Origin: CATQHL01 sp965242895
GTDB taxonomy: Bacteria > Actinomycetota > Acidimicrobiia > Acidimicrobiales > CATQHL01
Reading direction: 5' to 3'
NCBI GenBank assembly: GCA_965242895.1
Contig: OZ251507.1
Span: 1,116,001 to 1,180,000 of the forward strand
DNA length: 64,000 nt
Shown here: piece by piece, positions 9,396 to 17,734 of the stretch
Layout: each line of letters opens with the position of its first letter
Position numbering within the stretch: the first letter of the stretch is position 1
Notes under the pieces: model-generated
What the model was told of the DNA's origin: nothing
The model's input: the letters and a program-made list of their open reading frames with translations, nothing else
The model's database searches: none
Position numbers and translations under genes: made by a program

Positions 9396-10411
9396 AGCCG
9401 CACCCTCGGGTCGATGACCCGGTAAAGCAAGTCCACGACCAGAAAGATGGCAACGGAAAACATCCCTGCGACCAGCACAAAGCCTTGAATAGCAGGGAAG
9501 TCGTTGCTCCGGATGGCGCTCACCGCATACTCTGCAGCCCCGCCCCAGGAAAAGACCGCTTCCACAAGCACTGCGCTGCTCAACAGGACGCTGAAAAGTA
9601 TCCCCACAAACGTAACCACAGGCGGAAGGGCGGCACGCGTGGCGTACGTCCAGAGCTGGCGCTTGGGTAACCCGCAAGCGCGACCGAAGAGAATGGAATC
9701 GGACGTGAGGGATTCAATGACGGCTGAGCGGGCTAGGCGGGTAATAGGAGCGGTGAAGATGAAAACCATCGTCATCAGCGGCAGCCAGAGTTGATGCAAT
9801 GCGGCCAAGAAGGCGGCGGAATCGAATGTGATAAAGGCGTCGAAGATCGCCGAGCCAGTGATGTTGCGGGGTTTGGCGGCGCCGAGGGCAGTCTGCCCTG
9901 TAGGGCCTGGAGCAATCTCAAAGCGAAAGAAGAACAGGAACAGCAGAACCAGACCTAGCCAGAAGTCGGGCACGGAAAGCGCCGAGAAACTCCCCACCCT
10001 CACTACTTTGTCCCCCGTCCGGCCGCGACGATACGCCGCAAAGCTCCCTAGGGCCAGGCCAAAGACAAGAGAGAAAGCCAGAGCAAGAACCACCAGGGTG
10101 AGCGTGGCGGGAAGCCGATCTGCAAGGTCGGAGACGACCGGGCGGCCGGTAAAAATCGAAGTTCCCAAGTCGCCGCGGACAATGTCGCCCAAGAATGTTA
10201 CGTACTGCTCTCCGAGCGGGCGGTCTGTGCCGATATCCGCTTGAACGGCGGCGATGACTTCTTCGGTGGCGAAAGCACCGGCGATTTGATAGGCGGGATC
10301 GCCTCCCGCCAGCCGAGTCAGGAAAAAAGTCGCTGTGGCTACACCGAATAGGATCGGAATTGTGAAAATGACACGTTTGGCGATCAGCCAGAGCCACTGG
10401 CGCGCATTCAC
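9392..10411 (-). CDS. ABC importer permease, OppB/DppB type
   Basis: First gene of the importer operon and first of the long minus-strand run. The N-terminus WLIAKRVIFTIPILFGVATATFF is the typical first helix of DppB-type permeases, followed by an extracytoplasmic segment with DIGTDRPLGEQYVTFLGDIVRGDLG, a hallmark of this family, and the C-terminal core ending with VDLLYRVIDPRVRL, a near-consensus terminal motif. The start is GTG at 10411 behind GGGAG. It is divergent from the PEP-mutase-like gene, with only 43 bp between the two start codons, so promoters must overlap; a 6-bp inverted repeat (10421-10426 and 10447-10452) lies there. Confidence 0.92.
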   Translation of the reverse strand: MNARQWLWLIAKRVIFTIPILFGVATATFFLTRLAGGDPAYQIAGAFATEEVIAAVQADIGTDRPLGEQYVTFLGDIVRGDLGTSIFTGRPVVSDLADRLPATLTLVVLALAFSLVFGLALGSFAAYRRGRTGDKVVRVGSFSALSVPDFWLGLVLLFLFFFRFEIAPGPTGQTALGAAKPRNITGSAIFDAFITFDSAAFLAALHQLWLPLMTMVFIFTAPITRLARSAVIESLTSDSILFGRACGLPKRQLWTYATRAALPPVVTFVGILFSVLLSSAVLVEAVFSWGGAAEYAVSAIRSNDFPAIQGFVLVAGMFSVAIFLVVDLLYRVIDPRVRL

Positions 10412-10454
10412 TGCCAGAACTCCCGCATTCGTACAACCCTACTAGAGCGGGAAT

Positions 10455-11369
10455 ATGAGAATCCCACCAGGGATCGGAGGGCGGCCCGGCCTCTCATCCT
10501 GCGCCAAGCTACGGGCATTGCTAAGTGAACGCGACGCAACTGTCGTGGTAGGGGTGGTCAACGCCCTGGGCGCTCGACTTGTTGAAATGGCCGGCTTCAA
10601 GTGCTGCTTTATCACTGGCGCCGGACTGGCAAATTCACAGTGGGGACTGCCGGACGTCGGGCTTGTGTCTTTGGGCGAAGTGGCGAATGAGGCCAGAAAC
10701 ATTTGCGACGCCGTCGACATCCCTGTACTCGTCGACGCCGACACCGGTTACGGGGGGGCGCTCTCGGTGATGCGCACCTTTCGATTGCTTGAACGCGCCG
10801 GGGCAGCGGGGATTCAGATTGAAGATCAGGCGATGCCCAAGCGCTGCGGCCACTTCAGCGGCCACCGACTCATCTCGACAGAGGAAATGACGGCAAAGAT
10901 CGACGCCGCCAAACGAGCGAGGGAAGACCCCGAACTGGTGATAATTGCGCGCACAGACGCCAACTCCGTACTGGGATTTGAGGCTGCCCTCCAACGGGCT
11001 CGGGTGTACGCCGAGTCGGGCGCTGACGTGATCTTCGTGGAGGCGCCGAACAGCATCGAAGAACTGAAGCAAATCCCTACGGCGCTGTCGGGGACGCCGG
11101 TAATCGTGAACATGGTGGAAGGCGGAAAGACTCCGCTGCTCGCACACGACCAGCTAGAGGAAATGGGCTACCGCTTGGTGCTGCACGCCAACTTGCTGCT
11201 TCGGGCCATGCTCAAGGCGGGACAGGAGTCCCTTGCACACCTGCGGGAGCACGGAACTTCAAAGGGACTCCTCGACCAGATTCTTCCCTGGAATGAGCGG
11301 CAGGAACTCGTTAACTTGCAGGAGTTTGATGCACTAGAAGACTTTCTGAACATAAAGGAGGCGGAGTGA
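10455..11369 (+). CDS. Isocitrate lyase/PEP mutase family protein
   Basis: A TIM-barrel C-C or C-P lyase of the family that includes 2-methylisocitrate lyase, dimethylmalate lyase, oxaloacetate decarboxylase and carboxyphosphoenolpyruvate mutase. Seen: the Mg-binding stretch PVLVDADTGYGG (about residue 95), the IQIEDQ segment, the catalytic-loop motif KRCGHFSGHRLIS with the Cys of the lyase branch, and IIARTDANSVLGFEAALQRARVYAESGADVIFVEAP. The lyase-type Cys in the loop makes a C-C bond lyase more likely than a phosphonate mutase. 304 residues, normal length. The downstream amidase starts on a GTG overlapping its stop (GTGA), so the two are coupled. Substrate unknown; the partner amidase would release a carboxylate that this enzyme might cleave. 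Confidence 0.87.
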   Translation: MRIPPGIGGRPGLSSCAKLRALLSERDATVVVGVVNALGARLVEMAGFKCCFITGAGLANSQWGLPDVGLVSLGEVANEARNICDAVDIPVLVDADTGYGGALSVMRTFRLLERAGAAGIQIEDQAMPKRCGHFSGHRLISTEEMTAKIDAAKRAREDPELVIIARTDANSVLGFEAALQRARVYAESGADVIFVEAPNSIEELKQIPTALSGTPVIVNMVEGGKTPLLAHDQLEEMGYRLVLHANLLLRAMLKAGQESLAHLREHGTSKGLLDQILPWNERQELVNLQEFDALEDFLNIKEAE

Positions 11370-12052
11370 GCGCCAGAGTGTGGATGCAGTCGATCCCCGC
11401 GGAGGACAGGTCGATCTATGAACTTTCCGGCTTCGGCGGATCGTCGGGGTTCGGGTCTCGGCCGGCTCTGCTGGTTATTGACGTTCAATACCGGACGGCC
11501 GGCGAGCGCCCTCTTCCCATTCGGGAGGCCATCACCAGCATGTATCCGACGGCGTGCGGGGAAGCGGCCTGGCGAGCCATTCCACACATCGTCGAACTGA
11601 TTGCGGCGGCGCGATCCGCCGACATCCCCATCGTCTATCCGTATGTGGCCCTAAAGAAGCCGGTTGACGGCGGTCGGTTTGGCGACATCAACCCTCTGGT
11701 GACTTCAATCGCCTCCAAAGGCTACGACTTCGTGGAGGAGGTGGCGCCGCAACCGGAAGACGTGCTGCTGCCCAAGCGCCACGCCAGCGCCTTCTTCGGA
11801 ACGGCGTTGACGAGTTACCTAGTTGATTTCGGGGTTGACACGGTGATACTTGCGGGCTGCACCACGAGCGGATGCATTCGAGCAACGGCTGTGGATGCGT
11901 TCTCCTATAACTTCATCACCATCGTTGCGGAGGAATGCGTTTACGACCGAATCCGCATAAGCCACGACATCAGCCTGTTTGACCTAGACGCCAAGTACGC
12001 AGACGTGCTGAGCAACGAGAGCATCATCGACAAACTCCAGCAACTGAGCTAA
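11366..12052 (+). CDS. Isochorismatase-family cysteine hydrolase (N-carbamoylsarcosine amidase-like)
   Basis: A cytoplasmic amidohydrolase with the intact Asp-Lys-Cys triad of the family: PALLVIDVQYRTAG (Asp), LLPKRHASAFFGTAL (Lys) and LAGCTTSGCIRATAVDAFSYNF (Cys after the cis-peptide TSG). The N-terminus and the wording of the active site resemble N-carbamoylsarcosine amidases and maleamate amidohydrolases. 228 residues. It starts at GTG overlapping the previous stop, with AAGGAGG upstream. A carbamoyl- or maleamate-type amidase next to a hydantoinase operon is consistent with stepwise degradation of hydantoin- or pyridine-derived amides, but that link is inference. The stop codon lies at the end of the first copy of a perfect 22-bp tandem duplication. 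Confidence 0.85.
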   Translation: MSARVWMQSIPAEDRSIYELSGFGGSSGFGSRPALLVIDVQYRTAGERPLPIREAITSMYPTACGEAAWRAIPHIVELIAAARSADIPIVYPYVALKKPVDGGRFGDINPLVTSIASKGYDFVEEVAPQPEDVLLPKRHASAFFGTALTSYLVDFGVDTVILAGCTTSGCIRATAVDAFSYNFITIVAEECVYDRIRISHDISLFDLDAKYADVLSNESIIDKLQQLS

Positions 12053-12074
12053 CAAACTCCAGCAACTGAGCTAA
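12031..12074. repeat. Perfect 22-bp tandem duplication across two convergent stop codons
   Basis: Two identical 22-bp units (12031-12052 and 12053-12074) lie end to end. The first encodes the last codons and TAA of the amidase gene; the second supplies the TAG (12071-12073 read on the minus strand) of the convergent MFS gene. The duplication therefore separates two genes whose ends would otherwise overlap. Confidence 0.95.
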
Positions 12075-13618
12075 GCGGCAGCCGGGGACTCCTTTCTCCG
12101 AAGAGACGCCAGAGCCGCACAGACTGAAATCCCTGAGATGACCACAAGCAGCAACAGGGTTGAGCGTCCGACAGAAGACATGAAAGCCTGCTCCCCTATT
12201 CGCTGGTATGTCGACACCTCGGAAGGGAGCGCGCCGGACGGGGCAGCACTGATGCCGAGAGCCAAATCGGCAACGAACTCAGAAGAAACTTCTGAGCCAA
12301 GACCGACCTCTTCCAACTGCGAGCGGTATACGCCACCCACCATGGAAGCGACCAGCGACCCCATGACTCCGATCGAGAGGAGTTGTCCGATTTGGAGAGC
12401 CACCGTGTGGGCGGCGGTTGCGAGGCCGCTCCGCTGGCGGGGCACCGAGTTGAGGACCATGTGGAGCGAGACGGAAGGGAAGACAGCCATGGCCGCGCCG
12501 ACTAGCACAAGGGGCAAACCCACTAACAGGTAAGAGGCAGCAGGCCCGACGCGTGAAAGAACCACTAAGCCAGCCGCCTCCAGAGCGACAGCGGCGGCGA
12601 GCATTCGTGCGGGGCCGAATTTTTCCAACATGCGGACTGAGAAAGGGGCGACGAGGGCAGCTGTCACCCCAAATGGCATGAACGCCGCCCCGGCAAGCAG
12701 CACGGAAAAGTCAAACACCCTCTGCAGGTACGTAAGGACGAAGAACATCGTCCCGACTACGGGAAGGATGGCCAGCAGCATTATTCCAAGACCGCTCACA
12801 AGCCTCCGCCTGTCCACCCCCTCCACCCCCGATTCGCCCGATTCGACAGAGGAAGCGGGAGACGTCCTTTGAAAACGGAGGAAAAGGCCGATTGCGGCCA
12901 TCGCCGCTAAGCCCAGCAGCATCGGCAGCAGAGCCGCTGCGGCCAGCCAGCCGTCGCTTCCGGCGTTGATGAGCCCCCAGGCGACCAGCGCCAGTCCGAG
13001 CGCCCCGCCCAAGGAGGGCGCCATCCGCAGCTTGGCGTCGGGGTTCGACTGCGGGCCGCCCTCGATTACCAGCACCACGGGGAGCAGCGCCATTGCGGCG
13101 CAGGCAGCCGAGAGCACGAAGACCGACCACCAGGGCCAATTACGCAACAGCAAGCCCCCGATTAGCGGTCCGATAGCTGAACCGCCCAGGGCTCCGCTGA
13201 ACCACAACCCCAATGCCAGAGACGACTGAGGGCCGGACGGCAAAAAGGCCCTCAGCAAGGAGACAGAGGCAGGAAAGGCAAGGGAAGCCCCCAAGCCCGC
13301 CACCACACGCATGCCGATCAACATTTCCATGCTCGTAGCGAATGCACTAGCGATTGTCCCCCCCAGAAAGATACCCAGTCCTGCTCGCAGGGCCAAAAGG
13401 ACGCCGAAACGGTCGGTCAGCCCGCCCCCGACTATCACGAACGCCGCAAGAGGCAGCAGGAACCCAGTAAACATCCACTGCGTACCAGCGAGGTCGGCGT
13501 TGAGCGACTCAGCAATTGTCGGGGCTGTCAACAGCACGGTGGCCTGATCCAGGTTGAGCACCATGGCTGTCAGCGCCCCGGAAGCCATCACCCACTTGCC
13601 CTGGCGGCGCGACGACAT
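12071..13618 (-). CDS. MFS transporter, DHA2/EmrB-QacA-like
   Basis: A multi-spanning drug or metabolite exporter of about 14 membrane helices (515 residues). Seen: first helix with LNLDQATVLLTAPTIAESL (the DHA2-type helix 1 pattern), GTQWMFTGFLLPLAAFVIVGGGLTDRFG with the motif-A-like GGxLTDRFG, and the motif-C-like GLGASLAFPASVSLLRAFLP. The middle contains a charged loop (SSVESGESGVEGVDRRR) between the two halves. It is convergent with the amidase gene and co-directional with the alpha/beta hydrolase upstream (57 bp gap). Substrate unknown; efflux of a small organic compound is the family default. Confidence 0.88.
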   Translation of the reverse strand: MSSRRQGKWVMASGALTAMVLNLDQATVLLTAPTIAESLNADLAGTQWMFTGFLLPLAAFVIVGGGLTDRFGVLLALRAGLGIFLGGTIASAFATSMEMLIGMRVVAGLGASLAFPASVSLLRAFLPSGPQSSLALGLWFSGALGGSAIGPLIGGLLLRNWPWWSVFVLSAACAAMALLPVVLVIEGGPQSNPDAKLRMAPSLGGALGLALVAWGLINAGSDGWLAAAALLPMLLGLAAMAAIGLFLRFQRTSPASSVESGESGVEGVDRRRLVSGLGIMLLAILPVVGTMFFVLTYLQRVFDFSVLLAGAAFMPFGVTAALVAPFSVRMLEKFGPARMLAAAVALEAAGLVVLSRVGPAASYLLVGLPLVLVGAAMAVFPSVSLHMVLNSVPRQRSGLATAAHTVALQIGQLLSIGVMGSLVASMVGGVYRSQLEEVGLGSEVSSEFVADLALGISAAPSGALPSEVSTYQRIGEQAFMSSVGRSTLLLLVVISGISVCAALASLRRKESPAAA

Positions 13619-13675
13619 TATTTGAGGTTGAGGGTTTTGAGGGTCAGGAAGTGTTGCGCAGAACGGAAATGACCC

Positions 13676-14500
13676 CTACGCGTGCTGATCCACGAACGAC
13701 AGCACGGCCTCGGAAAACTCCTTGGGAAACTCAGGCACTACAGCGACCCAGCCGCGAATATTCGGCTCAGGTCCAGGAATTTCGACGTAGCGACTGTGCG
13801 GAACAGCTTCATGCGCCTCCTTCGTGTAGGAGTAGAGAACCTCGTTTTCGACGTTCAACACCAACGTCGGACAGCGCAGCTTGGCGTACGCCGAATGATG
13901 GTCATACTTGACGACCGCCTCGTACGTCCACCAATACTTCCCGCCGGCTTGCAGATTGGCAATCAGTTCACGCAGGTAGGTTTCGCCGTCGCCCTCCGTA
14001 GCAAAGTGAGCGACGTAATCCAGAATGTCCCTTGCCACAAACTCGCCCTTGCCGTCCGGCACCCAGTCGTTCTTCAGGTCGTCGCGACTGAGCCACTCCT
14101 GACGCTCCTCTTCGCTCTCGATAGCGAGGATGGGCGCAATCACCAGCGACTTCACTCTGTCGGGAGAGTTGGCGGCAAAGTCCACCGCAATGCTCGAGCC
14201 GGTGTGAAAACCGACAATGTGAGCCTGCCGCACCCCGAAGTGGTCGAGGATTCCCATGAGTGCTCTTGAGTAATACGGAATTCCCTCTTCTGGTTGAGAC
14301 GGGGGGGGATCCGACATCCCAAACCCGGGGTTGTCCATCGCCACCACGTGGTAACGCTCGGCGAGAAGCGGGATTGCGCGCAAGAACATAACTGAACTGC
14401 TAGCGGTCTGATGAAGAAGAACCATGAGCGGGCCTTCCCCTTCTTCCCTGTAATGGATCTGTCCCACCTCGGTGTCTGCGTAGCCGCGTCTCATAGACAT
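13676..14500 (-). CDS. Alpha/beta-hydrolase fold protein lacking the serine nucleophile
   Basis: A 274-residue alpha/beta-hydrolase. The fold is clear: PLMVLLHQTASSSVMF (oxyanion region), YHVVAMDNPGFGMSDPP, the elbow strand-turn-helix AHIVGFHTGSSIAVDFAANSP and CPTLVLNVENEVLY. At the elbow the sequence is Gly-Phe-His-Thr-Gly, so the position normally held by Ser, Asp or Cys is His; the usual C-terminal catalytic His is also not evident (PEPNIRGWVAVVPEFPKEF). The divergent neighbour at 14610 has the same Gly-Ile-His-Thr-Gly elbow, so this is a property of the pair rather than a sequencing error. SD CAGGAG lies in a 22-bp repeat just upstream of the ATG. Function unknown: a non-hydrolytic role such as lyase or binding protein is possible. 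Confidence 0.8.
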   Translation of the reverse strand: MSMRRGYADTEVGQIHYREEGEGPLMVLLHQTASSSVMFLRAIPLLAERYHVVAMDNPGFGMSDPPPSQPEEGIPYYSRALMGILDHFGVRQAHIVGFHTGSSIAVDFAANSPDRVKSLVIAPILAIESEEERQEWLSRDDLKNDWVPDGKGEFVARDILDYVAHFATEGDGETYLRELIANLQAGGKYWWTYEAVVKYDHHSAYAKLRCPTLVLNVENEVLYSYTKEAHEAVPHSRYVEIPGPEPNIRGWVAVVPEFPKEFSEAVLSFVDQHA

Positions 14501-14501
14501 T

Positions 14502-14553
14502 CAACTCCTGTTGCGCTGGTGATCCCGAACGCAACTCCTGTTGCGCTGGTGAT
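14502..14553. repeat. 22-bp direct repeat with 30-bp period in the divergent promoter region
   Basis: Identical 22-bp copies at 14502-14523 and 14532-14553. The copy nearest the minus-strand gene contains its ribosome-binding site (CAGGAG), so the duplication has copied a leader segment and moved the promoter away from the gene by 30 bp. Confidence 0.93.
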
Positions 14554-14609
14554 TGTCGAAAGCTTACTCTTGCCGGGAGGTATAGCATTTTTAGGGAAAG
14601 GCAGAGACG

Positions 14610-15497
14610 ATGCTTGAAGCTCAAGAAACCGACCGAAAACTAATTGCTACACGCCACGGGCACGTCCACCTGCGGATTACCGGCGGCGGGGAGGACGCAA
14701 GGGGCGGTAAGGAAGGTCAGGACAGGGAATCCGCTGGCAATTCGGGAAACGGCGAAACGCCCCTGGTGCTCCTGCATATGAGCCTCTCATCGGGAAGGAT
14801 GTTCAGGCACGTCACGCCCGCTTTATCCCGCAGACGTCAGGTAGTCGCACCCGACCGGCTGGGTTCTGGATGTTCCGACCACCCTCAGAGACGGCTGAGC
14901 CTGAGCGAATACGCCGACGCCACCATCGAGGCTCTGGACGCCGTAGGAATTGAACAATTTGACGTGGTCGGCATTCACACCGGCTCTTGCGAAGCCATTG
15001 ACATTGCCGCCCGATTTCCACAGCGTGTGCGGCGGATAGCGGTGGTTACTGCCCCTGTCTTCTCGGCAGAGGAAATCCCCGTCTTCAAAGACAGCTACCT
15101 GCACGAACCGGAACCGAGTCTCGACGGCTCGCACCTCGCCTGGTATTGGGGTTGGTGGCAAAAGGGCGGCTTCGGGGGGGCGGCAGAGCGCTCTCGGGAC
15201 TGGCCGGCCGACCTTTTGCACGAATTCATGGTCGACCACCTCCTGACTCAGCCGCACCCGTGGTGGGCGCACCACGCAGTGTTCGACAGCCCTACGGGAA
15301 AGCAACTCTCCACGCTGCGCCAACCCCTCCTGGTGCTGCACGTACACGACGACCTCGCTGAGCAAACAGAGCGGGCCATTCCGCTTCTTCCTCCTCAAGC
15401 CGAAGTAATCCCGCTTCCCGAACTGACCGACGTGCTGGAACACTTCACGACCTCAGCCGAGACAATCCTGCATCACATCGAGACATTCCTGGCTTGA
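14610..15497 (+). CDS. Alpha/beta-hydrolase fold protein, paralogue with His at the nucleophile position
   Basis: A 295-residue alpha/beta-hydrolase divergent from and paralogous to the gene at 13676. After a Gly/Asp/Glu-rich loop (residues about 22-48, GGGEDARGGKEG onwards) come PLVLLHMSLSSGRMF, VVAPDRLGSGCSDHP, the elbow FDVVGIHTGSCEAIDIAARFP and PLLVLHVHDDLAEQT. As in the paralogue, the nucleophile position in Gly-Ile-His-Thr-Gly is His. A plausible acidic residue is kept (HDD) but no clear catalytic His follows. The shared elbow argues for a distinct subfamily. It is followed by a PuuE-like deacetylase 155 bp downstream. Confidence 0.8.
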   Translation: MLEAQETDRKLIATRHGHVHLRITGGGEDARGGKEGQDRESAGNSGNGETPLVLLHMSLSSGRMFRHVTPALSRRRQVVAPDRLGSGCSDHPQRRLSLSEYADATIEALDAVGIEQFDVVGIHTGSCEAIDIAARFPQRVRRIAVVTAPVFSAEEIPVFKDSYLHEPEPSLDGSHLAWYWGWWQKGGFGGAAERSRDWPADLLHEFMVDHLLTQPHPWWAHHAVFDSPTGKQLSTLRQPLLVLHVHDDLAEQTERAIPLLPPQAEVIPLPELTDVLEHFTTSAETILHHIETFLA

Positions 15498-15652
15498 ACC
15501 AAGACGACCTGCTTGAGCCGCTGCAACTCCAACCCTGCAGCCCCTGCAGCCCTGCAGCGGACACACACCCGCTGCTATGAGCATCCCGTGAGGGCGCTAT
15601 CCCTCAGCGACAACCCCAATCAGCAACCCCCAACACACTCAAAAGGACATTC

Positions 15653-16561
15653 ATGAAACTGCCCGCCAACAACCGCTACGAATACGTGTCGATCAACGAC
15701 CGCCCCACCTACGAGTGGCCGAACGGAACCCGGCTAGCGGTGTGCCTGTCGAACAACATCGAACACTTTGCGTTCAAGGCCGGCATCGGTCTTAACGACT
15801 CGGCTGTGAGCGCTCCCCCGAACTACCGCAGTTACGCCTGGCGTGACTACGGAAACCGCGTCGGCATCTGGCGGATGTTCGACGTATTTGACGATCTGGA
15901 CATTCCCTGGTCGCACAACGTGAACGCGACGGCAATGGAGCTCTACCCCGACATAGTCGCCAAGATCATCGAGCGAGACGACGAGATAATCGCTCACGGC
16001 CGGACGAACTCCGAACGCAGCGACGGCCTCTGGGAAGAAGACGAAGCCCGCCTCATCGCCGAGACGACGGAGATCATCACAAAACACTGGGGCAGACGCC
16101 CGAACGGCTGGCTCGGCCCGTACATAGCCGAGTCGGCGGTGACCAGCGACCTCTTAGTAGAGGCAGGCTACACCTACACCCTTCAATCCCCGTGCGACGA
16201 CCAGCCGATCTGGCTGAAGACGAGGTCAGGTCCGTTGCTCAGCGTTCCGTATCCGCTGGAGCTAAACGACGTAGGCGCATTGGTCTTACGGCATCACACC
16301 GGCCCTATGTTCGCAGAGATGGTAATCGACCAGTTCGACGAGATGCTCCGCCTTTCAGCACAACAACCCCTGGTGTGTTCAATCTCACTACACACTTTCC
16401 TAGTTGGCCAGCCGTTCCGCCTGAAACACTTGCGCGCCGCCCTCGAGCACATCACCAGCCGACGAGACGATATATGGCTTTCCAAACCAGAAGAGATAGC
16501 CCGCCACATCCTCACCCTGCCTGAGGGCGCAATCCCAGGCTCCGGCCCGCAGGCTGCCTAG
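15653..16561 (+). CDS. Polysaccharide-deacetylase-fold protein, PuuE/allantoinase-like
   Basis: A NodB-fold hydrolase of 302 residues that resembles the cofactor-independent allantoinase PuuE rather than sugar deacetylases. Seen: the N-terminal strand LAVCLSNNIEHFAF, YGNRVGIWRMFDVFDDLDIPWSHNVNATAMELYP, then DEIIAHGRTNSERSDGLWEEDEARLIAETTEII, GWLGPYIAESAVTSDLLVEAGYTYT and SLHTFLVGQPFRLKHLRAALEHI near the C-terminus. The metal HxxxH motif of classical deacetylases is absent, as expected for PuuE-like members. The family acts on ureides such as allantoin, which suits the neighbouring hydantoinase and carbamoyl-amidase-like genes, but the substrate is inferred. Confidence 0.78.
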   Translation: MKLPANNRYEYVSINDRPTYEWPNGTRLAVCLSNNIEHFAFKAGIGLNDSAVSAPPNYRSYAWRDYGNRVGIWRMFDVFDDLDIPWSHNVNATAMELYPDIVAKIIERDDEIIAHGRTNSERSDGLWEEDEARLIAETTEIITKHWGRRPNGWLGPYIAESAVTSDLLVEAGYTYTLQSPCDDQPIWLKTRSGPLLSVPYPLELNDVGALVLRHHTGPMFAEMVIDQFDEMLRLSAQQPLVCSISLHTFLVGQPFRLKHLRAALEHITSRRDDIWLSKPEEIARHILTLPEGAIPGSGPQAA

Positions 16562-16612
16562 GCACTGCTCTGGCTCGCTCAACTTGGCCGCCTTGGGTAA
16601 TCATTTCTCTCC

Positions 16613-16658
16613 TGCCTATGGGGTTGCCTATGGGAGTTCGCTGCTGGAGTTCGCTGCT
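16613..16658. repeat. Two adjacent short tandem duplications upstream of the amidohydrolase
   Basis: A 10-bp unit (tgcctatggg) occurs at 16613 and 16625, followed immediately by a 12-bp unit (gagttcgctgct) at 16634 and 16647. Nothing else recognisable lies in the 207-bp gap between the deacetylase and amidohydrolase genes. Confidence 0.85.
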
Positions 16659-16768
16659 GAAGGAGTTTGCGCTTTGATATCGAGGGCATTCCCGGTGACG
16701 AACGGCGGGGCGCTGCTAGCGTGCCATGTCCGCGCACCGAACCTTCCGACCAACCTGGAGAAAGCCAA

Positions 16769-17734
16769 ATGCAACCCGGCCCAATTGACATTCACGCCCA
16801 CGTCCTGCCGGACGATTGTCTAATTATCCCAACCGCAGACGGCGAATTAGTCCTCAGGGAAGTTAACGGAGAGTTACATCTAGGCAACCTCTCCTTGTCG
16901 ATACGCACCGACACGATGCACAAGCTAGACCTGATCCTCGAGGACATGGACCGACACGACCTGGCCGTGCGCGCCATGTCTCCGCCCCCGTTCTCATTTG
17001 CGCTCGACGCTTCAGGAGAGAGGGCCGCCTCATACATCGCCTCGGTCAACGACGGGCTTCTGCGCTTGTGCGAGCAGGCCCCCGATCGGCTGCGCGGGCT
17101 CGGATCTTTACCGCTGGCCGACCTGGACGCTGCCATAGAGGAGATGCACCGCCTGAGAGGTTTCGAACTGATCCGCGGTTTCACCGTCCCGCCGCTGGTA
17201 AGCGGGGTGTCATTCGAGCAGGATCCGCTGAATACGGTCCTCAGAGAGGCTCACCGGCTTGACATGTGCACGATCGTGCACCCCATGCAGCTCCCCGGGC
17301 CGGGGCTGGGGCACCACTACCTGATTAACCTGCTGGGCAACCCGACCGAGACGGCTGCAGCCATCGGCGCCGCCATCCTTTCGGGCGTGGTGAGCGAACT
17401 AGACGGATTGCGATTGGCTTTCCTGCACGGCTCCGGGTGCGCCCCCTACATACTGGGGCGCTGGGACCACGGGTGGTCGGCGCGAGCAGACGTATCTGCC
17501 GACTGCCGGGAGAAGCCCAGCGATGTCTTCAGGCGCTGCATCTGGTCTGACACACTGACGCACAGCTCCGCCGCCGTCCGCTTCCTAGCTGATGCCGCGG
17601 GGGCAAACAGACTGGTATTGGGGTCGGACTACCCCTTCGACATGGCCGCCAAAGATCCTGTTAGGGCAGCCCGGGAAGCCGGACTGAACGTCGAGGAACT
17701 AACCCGCAACGCATTGAAGTTCCTGGGCTATTGA
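16769..17734 (+). CDS. Amidohydrolase 2 / ACMSD-like metal-dependent decarboxylase or hydrolase
   Basis: A TIM-barrel metal enzyme of the amidohydrolase-2 family (ACMSD, gamma-resorcylate decarboxylase). Seen: the N-terminal metal motif IDIHAHVLPDD, the second-shell His in CTIVHPMQLPGPGLGHHY, LAFLHGSGCAPYILGRWDHG with a third His, and the catalytic Asp in RLVLGSDYPFDMAAKDP. 321 residues from the ATG at 16769, chosen because GGAG lies eight bases upstream; the open frame extends to 16667 but lacks a good ribosome-binding site. The last bases overlap the TTG start of the MFS gene. Members act on carboxylated muconate semialdehydes, resorcylates and similar products of aromatic breakdown. Confidence 0.85.
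   Translation: MQPGPIDIHAHVLPDDCLIIPTADGELVLREVNGELHLGNLSLSIRTDTMHKLDLILEDMDRHDLAVRAMSPPPFSFALDASGERAASYIASVNDGLLRLCEQAPDRLRGLGSLPLADLDAAIEEMHRLRGFELIRGFTVPPLVSGVSFEQDPLNTVLREAHRLDMCTIVHPMQLPGPGLGHHYLINLLGNPTETAAAIGAAILSGVVSELDGLRLAFLHGSGCAPYILGRWDHGWSARADVSADCREKPSDVFRRCIWSDTLTHSSAAVRFLADAAGANRLVLGSDYPFDMAAKDPVRAAREAGLNVEELTRNALKFLGY

Noticed and set aside
10412..10454. 6-bp inverted repeat between the divergent importer and PEP-mutase-like genes as operator
   Set aside because: Too short and overlaps the ribosome-binding sequences of both genes; chance is a sufficient explanation.
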